This document shows positions 23,718 to 33,560 of a stretch of 64,000 nucleotides of DNA, one piece after another. The stretch's first letter is position 1. Every line of letters starts with the position of its first letter. Under the pieces are notes generated by a model that saw only the letters and a list, made by a program, of their open reading frames with translations, did no database searches and had not been told where the DNA came from. Source of the DNA: Oasisia sp. SBJ-2009 (Eukaryota; Annelida; Polychaeta; Sabellida; Siboglinidae); the NCBI GenBank assembly GCA_964017155.1, contig OZ024867.1:9086025-9150024 (forward strand). The letters are read 5' to 3'. The position numbers were made by a program, and so were the translations under genes.

Positions 23718-24015
23718 TGTGGTAGGCCAGGACAGCCAGGGTAGCTGCAGATTAGCCACTCCGGGCAACGCCCCGGAACGCCCCCTTTGTCATGTATATA
23801 AGGGCTGCAACCATTGTATACTGTGCTGTTACTGTGAATAAAGAACCTATGATGCAACGTCAAATCGTCGTCGTTATAGGCCGTCACAGTGGCAGTCATT
23901 CCAGTGTCTACGTAATACGTGTGTGAGGCAAGGAAGACGACAACAGACTGCAAGTATACCACGCTTACTTATAGTTGTGTTGTCGTCGACCAGACGCCAA
24001 ACACCGTTTACCACA
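23718..24015 (+). repeat. 5' LTR
   Basis: 298 bp. It carries a TATATAA promoter box at 23795-23801 and an AATAAA signal at 23837-23842, giving a short U3 and a longer R-U5. It begins TGTGGTA and ends TACCACA. Confidence 0.95.
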
Positions 24016-24016
24016 T

Positions 24017-24030
24017 TGGTGTCAGAGTGT
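24017..24030 (+). promoter_or_regulatory. Primer-binding site (tRNA-Leu type)
   Basis: TGGTGTCAGAGTG starts one base after the 5' LTR. The first nine bases match the complement of a tRNA-Leu 3' end (ending TGACACCA with CCA added). The match beyond that is imperfect. Confidence 0.6.
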
Positions 24031-25426
24031 CAGAAAACGTACGTCCACGCGCCTTGTAAAACAGGTTGGTCCGTGAGTAGTTGGAAAAATATTTTGTCAA
24101 CTAGAACGCAAACTTTCCAATGTCAATTTGACGTTGTGTGAAAAACTGCGTGTTCCCGCTGTGCTAATATTACACAACGGTCGTTCTGTTTATCCAGATT
24201 ATTCTGAGAGGCAGTAAACGTGTTTCCCAAAACCGACCCCCGGCAACGCCCATCACAACGACTTCGCCTAAACCGTCTGAATTGTTGACGAACGAGTTTA
24301 ACTATAAGCTTCCAGAACATATTTCTCTTTCTCATGCAATGACTATAACAATGTCATCTTAATTAAATACGCTGACAAAGCTCACTGTGCCAGATATTAA
24401 CTAAGTGTTTAGATTTGTATTTAGAACCAAGTAAGGTAAATTCACGTCAGTGCATGACAACGCTAAACGTGGTTTGAGCGATCACAATACTTGTTACCAA
24501 TCCCTTTCGTGTCTCATCGCAGAGCGACAGGGTGTGCACCAACTTCGTTAATTCGCTAGACAAATAACTTCCCGGACAGAACACACTGTCTGCTAATTAT
24601 ATGCGCTACAATAACTTGTGTTGTTACACTGTGTCTTCACTCTTAATGTGCCGTTTATTAAGTCTGCATAGCGCTACTGGTTAAAACAAACCCGTTGACA
24701 TCAGTCTATAATTCGAGAACATTGACCGCAGACATAATCGGCGTATCAAATCAAAACAACAACCCTATTTACGTTATTTTCTAAATTTTACTTGTGCTTT
24801 GTCAACATTATGTACGCACCGAACGCCATCTATAATTTGTGAAAGGGTATGTGGGTTACTTTTGTGTAAAAGCTTGCATTGGGAGTATTTCATAGCGTTA
24901 ATTTGGTATCGTATTTAAATAATTATTTGACGTTTCTTCTGTCGCGTACGAACATTACGCGGCTGCACTATTTGCTAAATACCTGATACATTACAATTAT
25001 ATTTAGTACATGTTATAAGGGTGTGTCATGCACGAATGCCGCTGACACTAGAACTGAATGATCTTTGCCCTATTGCCGCGACTTGCACAGCGCGTTCATT
25101 CAAACATGTCATTAGACAACTAATTGTTTGTTGGGCCTGAGACAATCACCCTGTGTCACTTGACTGGCCGCACTGGACGCACGCAGGGTGCGCCGACAAT
25201 TACTGACGGGTGCAGCTTGTTGTCAGTGATTGTTTTACGTAATACTGCCTTGTCTCTATACCTAAATAAATCACAAGATTGAATAATATTGTTAACAGTG
25301 TCACAAACTGTGAGACTATTGTGTCTCATTGAAGCAACATTGCTGGTTACTGTCAATTCGCTGACATTAGCCAATAAAGCGAAGACACCAACCTATCAGT
25401 CGCTTCATGTCGTTTACATAGCCAAT
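24031..25426 (+). other. Untranslated leader of the LTR element
   Basis: About 1.4 kb without a convincing frame on either strand. It could hold packaging signals, but no motif is assigned. Confidence 0.5.
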
Positions 25427-27553
25427 ATGGCACCACCAAAGAAGCAAATTGACATGGGTATCATCGCACAGTCACTCAAACAGATTAATGACAGGCTTGA
25501 CAAAATTGTCCATTTAACAGAGAGAGTAGACAGGCAAGAAATAGCGGTGCATGCAGGGTTCTCATCAAGAGCTCGACTGAGGTATCCTCAAACCGCAAAT
25601 GACGACACTAACATCAGTCATATAAATAGTATGGCCATACACCCCGTATCGGGTGAATCAACTTCTGAACTAGGTGACCATGTCCAACTGCTCCTAGACG
25701 AACACCCTAAGCACTATCACCTGGATCATCTTGACAGGCTGAGCAACTGCTCAACGTGGACACCAGCACCAGTCTCTCATAGTCACAATGCTCCGACGGG
25801 AAGACAAGAGGTGGGTCCACACTGTCACGATGGTAGCAATCACCCACAACAATCACCAAGCATTGAAATACACACTGTGGGGCACACTGTGGCTCCACAC
25901 ACTTGTTGCATCGGAACAAGTGACTCGACACCACTTACCACAAATACACATGTTGTGAAATATCAGGCCACACAAACGACAATACCTAATATTGTGGCAA
26001 ATGTCTTGAATAAGCAGTCTTCACAGGCTACTGTTCAACGTGTGCTGTATTGCTTCACTTGTGGGGGGAGAGGACACAAGTCAAGTGGTTGCACGTCACC
26101 AAAGAAAAAGTGTGTCTCTTGTGGAGGCTATGGTCATACAACCATTGACTGTCCTAACTGTCATGCATTGTCACGGAAGAAAAGACGTCGTAGGAGTGGC
26201 CCATGCGCACGCAACGGCGGTGGTAGCCACTCCCCGGGAACGCCGGGCTCTACTAGTGACGGAGGCTGCGGCCATTTATTACTTGGTTGTTCCAACCATC
26301 GTAAACCGACACTTAGACATCGACGTCTTAGGCGTGAACCAAAGGCACGCGAGCGCGGGGAGCACTACTCTACCGCGGCAGTTGTATCTGCGAGTGACCC
26401 AGGACAACATCACAGATCTCCATGTCGGCATACGAAACTAAACGGAGTAACGCCACCTGATGCGATTGTGAGATCTGACCAGAGTACGTGTCAAAATGCG
26501 TCGAAAGACGCTGATCTCAGCATCGTTGGCATTATCAGTATCGATGAAGATGCATGTATCCACTCAGAGGATGGTAACCATGAAAACTTACCTATGCATA
26601 TCCCTGAGATGACTGATGTTGATACGTTTGTGAGATCTGACCAGTGTACGTGTCAAAATGCGTCAAAAGACGCTGATCTCAGCATCGTAGGCATTGTCAG
26701 TATCAATGAAGATGCATGTACCCACTCAGAGGATGGTAACCATGAAAGCTTACCTATGCATATCCCTGAGATGACTGATGTTGCGCCAACTGGCGTAGCT
26801 TCAAAGGCCATAACATCACATTGCACCGTCTCAAATCAGCACATTGCACATAATTCGGTGACAGCTACACATTGCACAGTATCACACCAGTACATTGCAC
26901 CGGAATTGGTGACAGCTATACATTGCACAGTATCACATCAGTACATTGCACCGAATTTGGTGACAGTTGCACATTGCACCGTTTCATACCAGCACATTGC
27001 ACCGGACAGGACTACACATAGTGTCGAGCCTACGGACATCAGTCCCCTTGCTCTGAACACAGTAAACAGTCCAGTCCATGCGACTACATCCAGTGTCGAG
27101 GCCACGGACATCAGTCCCATTGCTTACGACACAGTAGGTAGCCCAGCAAATGCGCCGCTGAAACTACTAACACCCCCAGATGTTCGAGCACCTACCTACC
27201 TACCTATATGTACTGTGCCTAGCGACGCATTCACATCGGCTGCAGCTTCCGGCAACAAACAAGTTGCAATGGATATGTTGCTTTCCGATGAGCGCGCCAA
27301 CGTTAATGTGCATGACAATAAGGGTCGGATATGCTTACACTGGACGGGGAATTGTGGTATGATGCGCTTGGCTGAATTACTGCTGTGTCGGGCCGACAGT
27401 CACATAGATGTACTTGACGACAACGGCGACACGGCAACGATCGTGGCGGCGAAGATGAACGACGCGTCTGTCGCCATGCTGATGCTTGGAGCTGGACGTA
27501 ACGTAACAACTGTCGGCGAACTTGGGCAAGTGATAGCACCGTGCACGAGATGA
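25427..27553 (+). CDS. Gag-like protein with CCHC knuckles and ankyrin repeats
   Basis: 708 codons. I start at the ATG at 25427 (MAPPKKQ, context AATATGG) because the longer open frame begins at a TTG. Residues about 8-40 look helical or coiled (MGIIAQSLKQINDRLDKIV). Zinc knuckles have Cys209, Cys212, His217, Cys222 and Cys229, Cys232, His237, Cys242, followed by a basic stretch. Then come two 54-residue direct repeats (DNA 26468-26629 and 26630-26791), four 20-residue HCTVSHQYIA repeats (about 26806-27006) and two related HSVEPTDISP-type repeats. The C-terminal 110 residues contain about three ankyrin repeats (GRICLH, AELLL, DDNGDTA). The knuckles suggest RNA binding and particle formation. 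The ankyrin role is unknown. Confidence 0.8.
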   Translation: MAPPKKQIDMGIIAQSLKQINDRLDKIVHLTERVDRQEIAVHAGFSSRARLRYPQTANDDTNISHINSMAIHPVSGESTSELGDHVQLLLDEHPKHYHLDHLDRLSNCSTWTPAPVSHSHNAPTGRQEVGPHCHDGSNHPQQSPSIEIHTVGHTVAPHTCCIGTSDSTPLTTNTHVVKYQATQTTIPNIVANVLNKQSSQATVQRVLYCFTCGGRGHKSSGCTSPKKKCVSCGGYGHTTIDCPNCHALSRKKRRRRSGPCARNGGGSHSPGTPGSTSDGGCGHLLLGCSNHRKPTLRHRRLRREPKARERGEHYSTAAVVSASDPGQHHRSPCRHTKLNGVTPPDAIVRSDQSTCQNASKDADLSIVGIISIDEDACIHSEDGNHENLPMHIPEMTDVDTFVRSDQCTCQNASKDADLSIVGIVSINEDACTHSEDGNHESLPMHIPEMTDVAPTGVASKAITSHCTVSNQHIAHNSVTATHCTVSHQYIAPELVTAIHCTVSHQYIAPNLVTVAHCTVSYQHIAPDRTTHSVEPTDISPLALNTVNSPVHATTSSVEATDISPIAYDTVGSPANAPLKLLTPPDVRAPTYLPICTVPSDAFTSAAASGNKQVAMDMLLSDERANVNVHDNKGRICLHWTGNCGMMRLAELLLCRADSHIDVLDDNGDTATIVAAKMNDASVAMLMLGAGRNVTTVGELGQVIAPCTR
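26468..26791 (+). repeat. Two 162-bp in-frame repeats inside the gag-like gene
   Basis: The second unit starts at 26630, exactly 162 bp after the first, and encodes a nearly identical 54-residue block rich in Asp and Cys. Confidence 0.9.
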
Positions 27554-27923
27554 TGAAGAGCACAGCGCCATTTCTGTCACCGGAGACGATGAGCGCCACC
27601 GACGCAGAGGCAACACTCCGCTATTGTGTAATGTCATCCAACACCATTACTGCGTTATATTCTTCCTGTTGCAGCGCTGTGTCGGCCTTGACGTACCTGT
27701 GTTCGGAGAGGAAGGCCGTCGACCTCTCCACTGCGTGTACGATTTTCACCGTTGTCATGGCGCTGACGTACCTGATGTCATCGCTGCTGGCCGGCTAATG
27801 CACGCCGGTGACGCAAATTCTATATCCGCCGAAAGTGTGACCGCCCTCGGTTACGCGCGTGATCATCCCAGCAAGTACACTGACCGCAATTTGCTGACTG
27901 CGGACGGCAAGCTCCACTTGTGA
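27541..27923 (+). pseudogene. Ankyrin-repeat continuation in shifted frames
   Basis: After the stop at 27553, ankyrin-like sequence continues in a shifted frame (GNTPLLCNVIQHH, then LDVPVFGEEGRRPLH, then SVTALGYARDHPSKYTD) to a stop at 27923. Either an indel near 27530-27600 split one gene, or a programmed frameshift joins the frames. Several in-frame stops between the two parts favour damage. Confidence 0.6.
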
Positions 27924-28199
27924 TTGCAGCGTACCGTCGACAAGGTGCGAAAGTTATTGTTCCGTGGCGCTTTCTCGGACAATGGCAATAGAAGATCGAC
28001 TACTCAGGTTACTTTCAAATGCGTGTGAGGACATAAACACGGAGAATGCCTCAACAAGAAGAAAAAGCATCCTGCGACATTACATTGGTGTAATGACATA
28101 GCACGTATACAATATGTGTGTTATGTTGGACAGTACCTCACCAACGAGATTAGATTGGCGCGAGAGACAATGCCTTATCGTACACATTGACGTTATGTG

Positions 28200-28625
28200 A
28201 CGTTGTGTCTAAATGGATAACTATTATACTTCATTCGCCTCACCAAGAAGACGAGAGACAATCTCTGATGTTACATGACATTGACATTGTGTATGCCAAC
28301 GTGCAGCACGTGATATATACATGTTTCATCAGCGAGATCACCTCATCAAGAAGAAGAGAGACAGTCCGTGGTATTACATGACATTGACATAGCATGTATA
28401 GGAATATGTGTAAAAAATACCGTGATGTAATTTGACATGCTTCATCAGCGAGATCGCATCACCAAGAAGACGAGAGACAAGCTCTGATGTTACATGACAT
28501 TGACAGTGCCCATATGGATCGATATGTGTGCCAACAATACCGTAAAATAATTTGACATGTTTCATCAGCGAGATCACCTCATCAAGAAGAGAGACAATCC
28601 GTGATATTACATGACATTGTATTTA
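28200..28625. repeat. Tandem repeats of about 117 bp in the LTR element 3' region
   Basis: TTTCATCAGCGAGATC or its variant recurs at about 28322, 28438 and 28557, each followed by a CATCA(A/C)CAAGAAGA module and ATTACATGACATTGACA. Upstream diverged units extend to about 28060. Confidence 0.85.
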
Positions 28626-28934
28626 TATATGTGCGTTAATATTTGTTGTTTTTGTGTGTAATGTTATTGTAAACAAAATTGTTATGTTCATATGTTAGCG
28701 TATCCTAGTTTAGTGTAGTATAATGTAGTGTAGTATAATGTTATAAAAATAGTGTAGTGTATAGTGTAGTATAATATACTGTAACATGTTGTATTGTAAT
28801 TTAATGCCTTTATTTATGTTTTAATTATGTGTAATGTAGATGTGTAACCGTAATATGTTTCGTGTAACATTAATGTGATTAGATTATGTTAATGTGTTTT
28901 TCTATTTGGGAAATTAGTTGTTATTCAAATGTGT

Positions 28935-29108
28935 AGGAAGTCTTTATAAGAAGGGGAAGAGTGAGTAGTCTTAAACATCATAAGGAGGGAAGAATGTGGT
29001 AGGCCAGGGTTATTGTAAGTATATGTTGTATGTTGCGAAATTGTATTCGGAGTCCTTAATAGAAGGGGGAAGTGTGATTAGCCTTAAAACATCATAAGGA
29101 GGGAAGAA
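28935..29108 (+). repeat. Duplicated polypurine tract and LTR start
   Basis: A 114-bp unit is repeated. CATCATAAGGAGGGAAGAA followed by TGTGGTAGGCCAGG occurs at about 28976-29008 and again before the true 3' LTR at 29109. The first copy carries only the first 14 or so bases of an LTR. Confidence 0.85.
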
Positions 29109-29403
29109 TGTGGTAGGCCAGGACAGCCAGGGTAGCTGCAGATTAGCCACTCCGGGCAACGCCCCGGAACGCCCCCTTTGTCATGTATATAAGGGCTGCA
29201 ACCATTGTATTCTGTGCTGTTACTGTGAATAAAGAACCTATGATGCAACGTCAAATCGTCGTCGTTATAGGCCGTCAGAGTGGCAGTCATTCCAGTGGCT
29301 ACGTAATACGTGTGTGAGGCAAGGAAGACAACAGACTGCAAGTATACCACGCTTACTTATAGTTGTGTTGTCGTCGACCAGACGCCAAACACCGTTTACC
29401 ACA
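29109..29403 (+). repeat. 3' LTR
   Basis: 295 bp, about 99% identical to the 5' LTR by eye. It lacks one GAC triplet and has the same TATA (about 29186) and AATAAA (29228) positions. Confidence 0.95.
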
Positions 29404-29600
29404 ATGTCATGTTGCCAGTGGCAGAAAAACCACTGCAGAGTGTCGTTGTGTGGCAGGGCGTGGAGGCAAATGCAACCATGTAGGACTCTAGGAGCAATCT
29501 TGTTTACTCTAGTTGAGTTCCGAGAATCACAGATGAAGATTAGCTGCACAGAACAACCTCAACAGTGGCATCTGCCCTATAGAACAAGTAAACAGAGGAC
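29404..29600 (+). pseudogene. SAP/SWIM gene segment, copy B, 3' part
   Basis: It resumes copy B after the LTR insertion. The SWIM zinc motif CRCVAGRGGKCNHVG is readable at about 29439-29483. A small indel then shifts the frame to AILFTLVEFRESQMKISC, followed by TEQPQQWHLPYRTSKQ. The pattern CxC...CxH followed by LF and a Cys-Trp block is that of SWIM proteins. Confidence 0.75.
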
Positions 29601-29629
29601 AAAGCCCCATACCACATAACTTTGTACTA

Positions 29630-30230
29630 AGTAAAAAGGCAAAATTCCGGATCAAAGATGTATTTAGAAAGCTTTTGGTCATGAGACATTTCACTCTGAA
29701 ACTTGCATACAGCTACCGTCACATTAACAGAATGCATTTGTAGACGTATAGGAATAAAGTATGCAAAAGTATTATAAGTGTAAGTAACTGCAACAAAAAA
29801 GGTTACAGTAACTGACTCACTATACTAATTAGTATATAGCCTTGAATAGAATTGTGGGAGGATTAATTGCATAAAAAGGTAAATATTGAGCATTGTGAGT
29901 GTAATGACTACAAACTCCCATTTGAAACCCCATATAAGCAAAAGTGTTGGTGATATGGCTCCATAAGCACACTGACAGACACAGAATAGTACTGCTTTAC
30001 AAGATATTTGCCTTAGTTATCTTTTCTCGAGACATGATTTTGATTCAGATATCGAGGCAGACAATCCACGTTTGCGTAGGCACCTACACAGGTCGTCCGG
30101 AAGATTATACTCCATATTTGGCATTTCCAATTTCGCACCTTTTACATCTAAAACGTCCATCTCTCCCAGTGATGATATTCTGTAAAAATGTGTTAGAACA
30201 CATACTTGAAATGTTTCGTAGTCTTACCAA
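29630..30230 (-). pseudogene. SAP/SWIM gene segment, copy C (inverted)
   Basis: Reverse-oriented copy of the middle of A/B. On the minus strand an ATG at 30160 opens a frame MDVLDVKGAKLEMPN, then LPDDLCRCLRKRGLSAS, then ISESKSCLEKR, ending at 30021. The donor is changed from GT to AT. Copy C lacks the insertion seen in A and B before GAKLEM, so it shows the ancestral reading of this exon. The SWIM part is absent. Confidence 0.7.
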
Positions 30231-30397
30231 AGAGTTTAAAATCAATAAGAGGCGGCACTTCCTATCTCTGCCATAGTGCGCCGAGCGCCGCAGCGCACCA
30301 AGCGGCGAGGAGGCTGGTTGCTTGGTCGCTTCGAAAATGGAGAAGTCTAAATGGTCGTCACCGAGCCATGGCCACAATAGGAAAAAGGGCGGGCGGG
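30231..30397. other. Short spacer
   Basis: GC-richer than its neighbours (GCGCCGAGCGCCGCAGCGC). No gene seen. Confidence 0.4.
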
Positions 30398-31018
30398 TAC
30401 AGTTAGCGTGTTGACGATCTGTACAGTTAGCGCGTTGACGCTCTGAACAGCTAGCGCGTTGATAGTCTGAACAGTTAGAGCGTTGACGGTCTGAACAGTT
30501 AGCGCGTTGAAGGTCTGAACAGTTATCGCGTTGACGGTCTGAACAGTTAGCGCGTTGACGCTCTGAACAGTTAGCGCGTTGACAGTCTGAACAGTTAGCG
30601 CGTTGACGGTCTGAACAGTTAGAGCGTTGACGATCTGAACAGTTAGCGCGTTGACGGTCTGAACAGTTAGCGCGCTGACGATCTGAACAGTTAGTGCATT
30701 GACGGTCTGCACAATTAGCGCGTCGATGGTCTGCACAGTTTGCGCGTTGACGATCTGCACATTTAGCTCTCTGACGGTCTACACTGTTAAAGTAGACGGT
30801 GTGAACTGTTGGCGTCTGACGGTTTTCACAGTTAGCGCGCTGGCGGTCTGCACAGTTAAAGCTGACGATCTGCTCTGATAGCATGCTGACGGTTAGCACA
30901 GTTAGCGCTGTACGGTCTGCACAGTTAAAGCTGGCGATCTGCTCTGATAGTATGCTGACGGTCTGCACAGTTAGCGCGCTGACTGTCTGCACAGTTAGCG
31001 CGCTGACTGTCTGCGGTG
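30398..31018. repeat. 24-bp minisatellite, about 26 units
   Basis: The unit is like CAGTTAGCGCGTTGACGGTC plus four bases, with GCGCTGACG variants toward the 3' end. It holds frame because 24 is a multiple of three. The long minus-strand frame (NCSDRQRA repeats) and a second overlapping minus-strand frame (ALTVQTVN repeats) are products of the array, not evidence of a gene. Confidence 0.9.
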
Positions 31019-31116
31019 TGTTTATAGGCTTGTTGGAGACTGGCATGGATGGAAATGAACCGAACTTTGTGACCAAACTGAAGACATTTTACAAAGCATG
31101 CATGAACACGAGTAAG

Positions 31117-31265
31117 TGATATAAAGACCATCCATGCATCATTAGAACGTAACGAACGAGTTAGAGTGATATAAAAACCCTTCACATACCACTGTAACAT
31201 AACGAATAAGTGAAAATGATATAAAGACCATTCACACACCAATAGAACGTAATGACCAAGCGAAA
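31117..31265. repeat. 50-bp tandem repeat, 3 units
   Basis: GATATAAAGACCAT-type modules at about 31117, 31166 and 31216, each followed by CACACC-like and AGAACGTAA(C/T)GA blocks. Confidence 0.75.
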
Positions 31266-31329
31266 GCCTCAACACTGGTTAACCAAAATATGAATATGAA
31301 AGCGAACATTTTCAAGATGTTTACAGGTC

Positions 31330-32660
31330 ATTGCGTATAACCAGCAATAGCTTCTGTTTTAGTGAAGTCAGTGAGAACAACGTTCTCAGTATTTTATGCA
31401 AATTTATCTCGAGCAATACAGTTGGTTTGGCCCTATTGTTACCCAGATTCACTAAGGATTGTGCCAAGCTCATTGCTTCCCCTTTGACACATATTTTAAA
31501 TTGATCATTGTCTAACGGCGAAATTCCAGTAAATCTTAAATCTGCAAAAGTCATGCCCATTTACAAAAAGATTGTAAAATGGAAGCCGGTAATTACAGTC
31601 CGATCTCGTTTCTAAGTACGATCTCAACATTATTTGAAAGGATTGTTAATCAACAGTTGAATACGTATCTCCAAACACATCAGCTACTTTATGAACATCA
31701 GTCTGGCTTTAGATCCTCCTATGCAGCCGAAACATAATTAATATCACTCACTGACTTCCTAAACAGGAGCACTACAAAGGTAATTACATAGGTATGGTGC
31801 TACTTGATCTTCAGAAGACCTTTGATAAAGTAAATCATAACATTCGAATGAAATTCGAAACAATACGACTTCACAAAGCTGCCATAGTTTGGTTTTAATC
31901 ATATTTATGTGAATGACAACACTCACTTGAAATTAATGAAACTATGTCTAAACCTATGACTGTCACATGTGGTGTCCCACAAGATCCGATTATGGGACCT
32001 TTATTATTTATAATATATATTAATGATATTTCCACGGCTGTTCGCTGTAAACTTCTTTTGTATGCTGATGTTTCAGCTCTTTTAGTTTCGGGTAGAAACA
32101 CCCACTTGATCCAAGAAAGTCTTTCCTCAGAGCTTGAGGCAGCCAGAGAGTGAATAATAAATAACAAATTGTCCTTCCATCTAGGGAAAACCGAATCTAT
32201 TCTTTTTGGATCAAAACGTAAACTTCGTACATGTAGTTCTATTCAGTTGAAATGTGCTGGCACCAAATTGACATGCCAAACACATGTTAAATATCTACGT
32301 ATAGAGTTAGATCAGTCTCTAACTGGAGAAAGAGTGGCTGATAAGATTACTTGTAAGTCAAATGCCAAATTAAAATTCTTGTAAAGACAAACTAAAAAAA
32401 AACCATGAAATGTCATTTAGACTATGCTTGTTCATCATGGTTCTCAGGTTTAACCAAGAAATATAAATAATCTAGGCTACAGTGTACCCAGAACAAGGTA
32501 ATCCTGTTCCTTTTAAATACACCTGCTCGAACACACATCGGTTTGAGGTGAATATATTACCAATTGAGCTACGGGTAAAACAATGTTATAAATAAAAGAG
32601 CACCGAGATATGTGTCCAATTTTATAACCGTATCATGCAAGCAGCGCGACATAAATACCA
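31330..32660 (+). pseudogene. LINE reverse-transcriptase pseudogene (CR1/Jockey-like)
   Basis: Homology runs through several frames: KLIASPLTHILN near 31457, VMPIYKK at 31553, a GNYSPISFLSTIS block at 31580, EHQSGFRSSYAAET at 31692, VTCGVPQDPIMGPLLF at 31959 and a C-terminal part to about 32660. The catalytic motif at 32061-32072 reads YADV where functional enzymes have YADD, so a metal-binding Asp is lost. Multiple stops and frameshifts lie between the blocks. It has no visible 5' end, and its 3' side runs into the CT-rich array. Confidence 0.85.
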
Positions 32661-32670
32661 GATCAAGTTA

Positions 32671-33308
32671 TCTCTCTCTGTCTCTCTCTCTGTCTCTGTC
32701 TCTGTCTCTCTGTCTCTCTGTCTCTCTGTCTCTCTGTCTCTCTGTCTCTCTGTCTCTCTGTCTCTCTGTCTCTCTGTCTCTCTGTCTCTCTGTCTCTCTG
32801 TCTCTCTGTCTCTCTGTCTCTCTGTCTCTCTGTCTCTCTGTCTCTCTGTCTCTCTGTCTCTCTGTCTCTGTCTCTGTCTCTGTCTCTGTCTCTGTCTCTG
32901 TCTATGTCTCTGTCTCTGTCTCTGTCTCTGTCTCTGTCTCTGTCTCTGTCTCTGTCTCTGTCTCTGTCTCTGTCTCTGTCTCTGTCTCTGTCTCTGTCTC
33001 TGTCTCTGTCTCTGTCTCTGTCTCTGTCTCTCTGTCTCTCTGTCTCTGTCTCTCTGCCTCTGTCTCTCTGCCTCTGCCTCTGCCTCTGCCTCTGCCTCTG
33101 CCTCTGCCTCTGCCTCTGCCCCTGCCCCTGCCCCTGCCCCTGCCCCTGCCCCTGCCCCTGCCCCCGCCCCCGCCCCCGCCCCCGCCCCCGCCCCCGCCCC
33201 CGCCCCCGCCCCCGCCCCCGCCCCCGCCCCCGCCCCCGCCCCCGCCCCCGCCCCCGCCCCCGCCCCCGCCCCCGCCCCCGCCCCCGCCCCCGCCCCCGCC
33301 CCCGCCTC
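32671..33308. repeat. Graded CT-rich octamer/hexamer array
   Basis: Successive zones are TCTCTCTG octamers (to about 32863), TCTCTG hexamers (to about 33040), CCTCTG (about 33057-33117), CCCCTG (about 33118-33162) and CCCCCG (about 33163-33308). The GC content rises stepwise. All long frames through it are artefacts. Confidence 0.95.
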
Positions 33309-33477
33309 CGCAGCAAATGTAGTCTAGTACGTCTGTTTCGTTCATTTCCGGTGTAGGACATATGACATACATATAATTGGTAGGTTTATTCGGTCGTGGG
33401 TAGTCAAGCGAATTGTTGAATATTGTTGGTGCTGCAAGCGTGAATACAAGTGACAGAAAGTAAAACGCATATTATAG

Positions 33478-33560
33478 AAGTGTGTGTGTGTGTGTTTGTG
33501 TGTTTATGTGTGTTTGTGTGTGTTAGTTTGTTTTTTGTGTGTTTGTGTGCTTGTTTGTTC
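33478..33560. repeat. TG/TTTG-rich low-complexity tract
   Basis: Interrupted TGTG and TTTG units. Confidence 0.85.

Larger units (their letters stand above)
23718..29403 (+). mobile_element. LTR retrotransposon with gag-like and ankyrin coding, no pol
   Basis: Complete element of 5686 bp: two LTRs (298 and 295 bp, ends TGTGGTA...TACCACA), a 4-bp target duplication, a primer-binding site fitting tRNA-Leu and a polypurine tract. The interior has a 1.4-kb leader, one long frame with two CCHC zinc knuckles and ankyrin repeats, a frameshifted ankyrin continuation, and a tandem-repeat 3' region. No protease, reverse transcriptase, RNase H or integrase is visible on either strand, so it must be mobilised in trans. 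The LTRs differ by about three substitutions and one 3-bp indel, which suggests fairly recent insertion. It resembles plant TR-GAG or LARD layouts, but I know of no described equivalent with ankyrin repeats. Confidence 0.9.

Noticed and set aside
25289..25426. 46-residue N-terminal extension of the gag-like protein
   Set aside because: It starts at TTG and lacks a suitable context. The ATG at 25427 fits better.
28976..29009. A second complete LTR inside the LTR element
   Set aside because: Only the first 14 or so bases of the LTR are present, so it is a local duplication.
30105..31076. 323-codon minus-strand frame with NCSDRQRA repeats
   Set aside because: It is the 24-bp minisatellite plus antisense of flanking sequence. 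No domain, start context or splice signal.
32612..33372. Long frames of poly-Ser/Leu, poly-Pro, poly-Ala-Pro, Arg-Asp and poly-Gly
   Set aside because: All are translations of the graded CT-rich array. No flanking protein sequence belongs to them beyond the LINE remnant.
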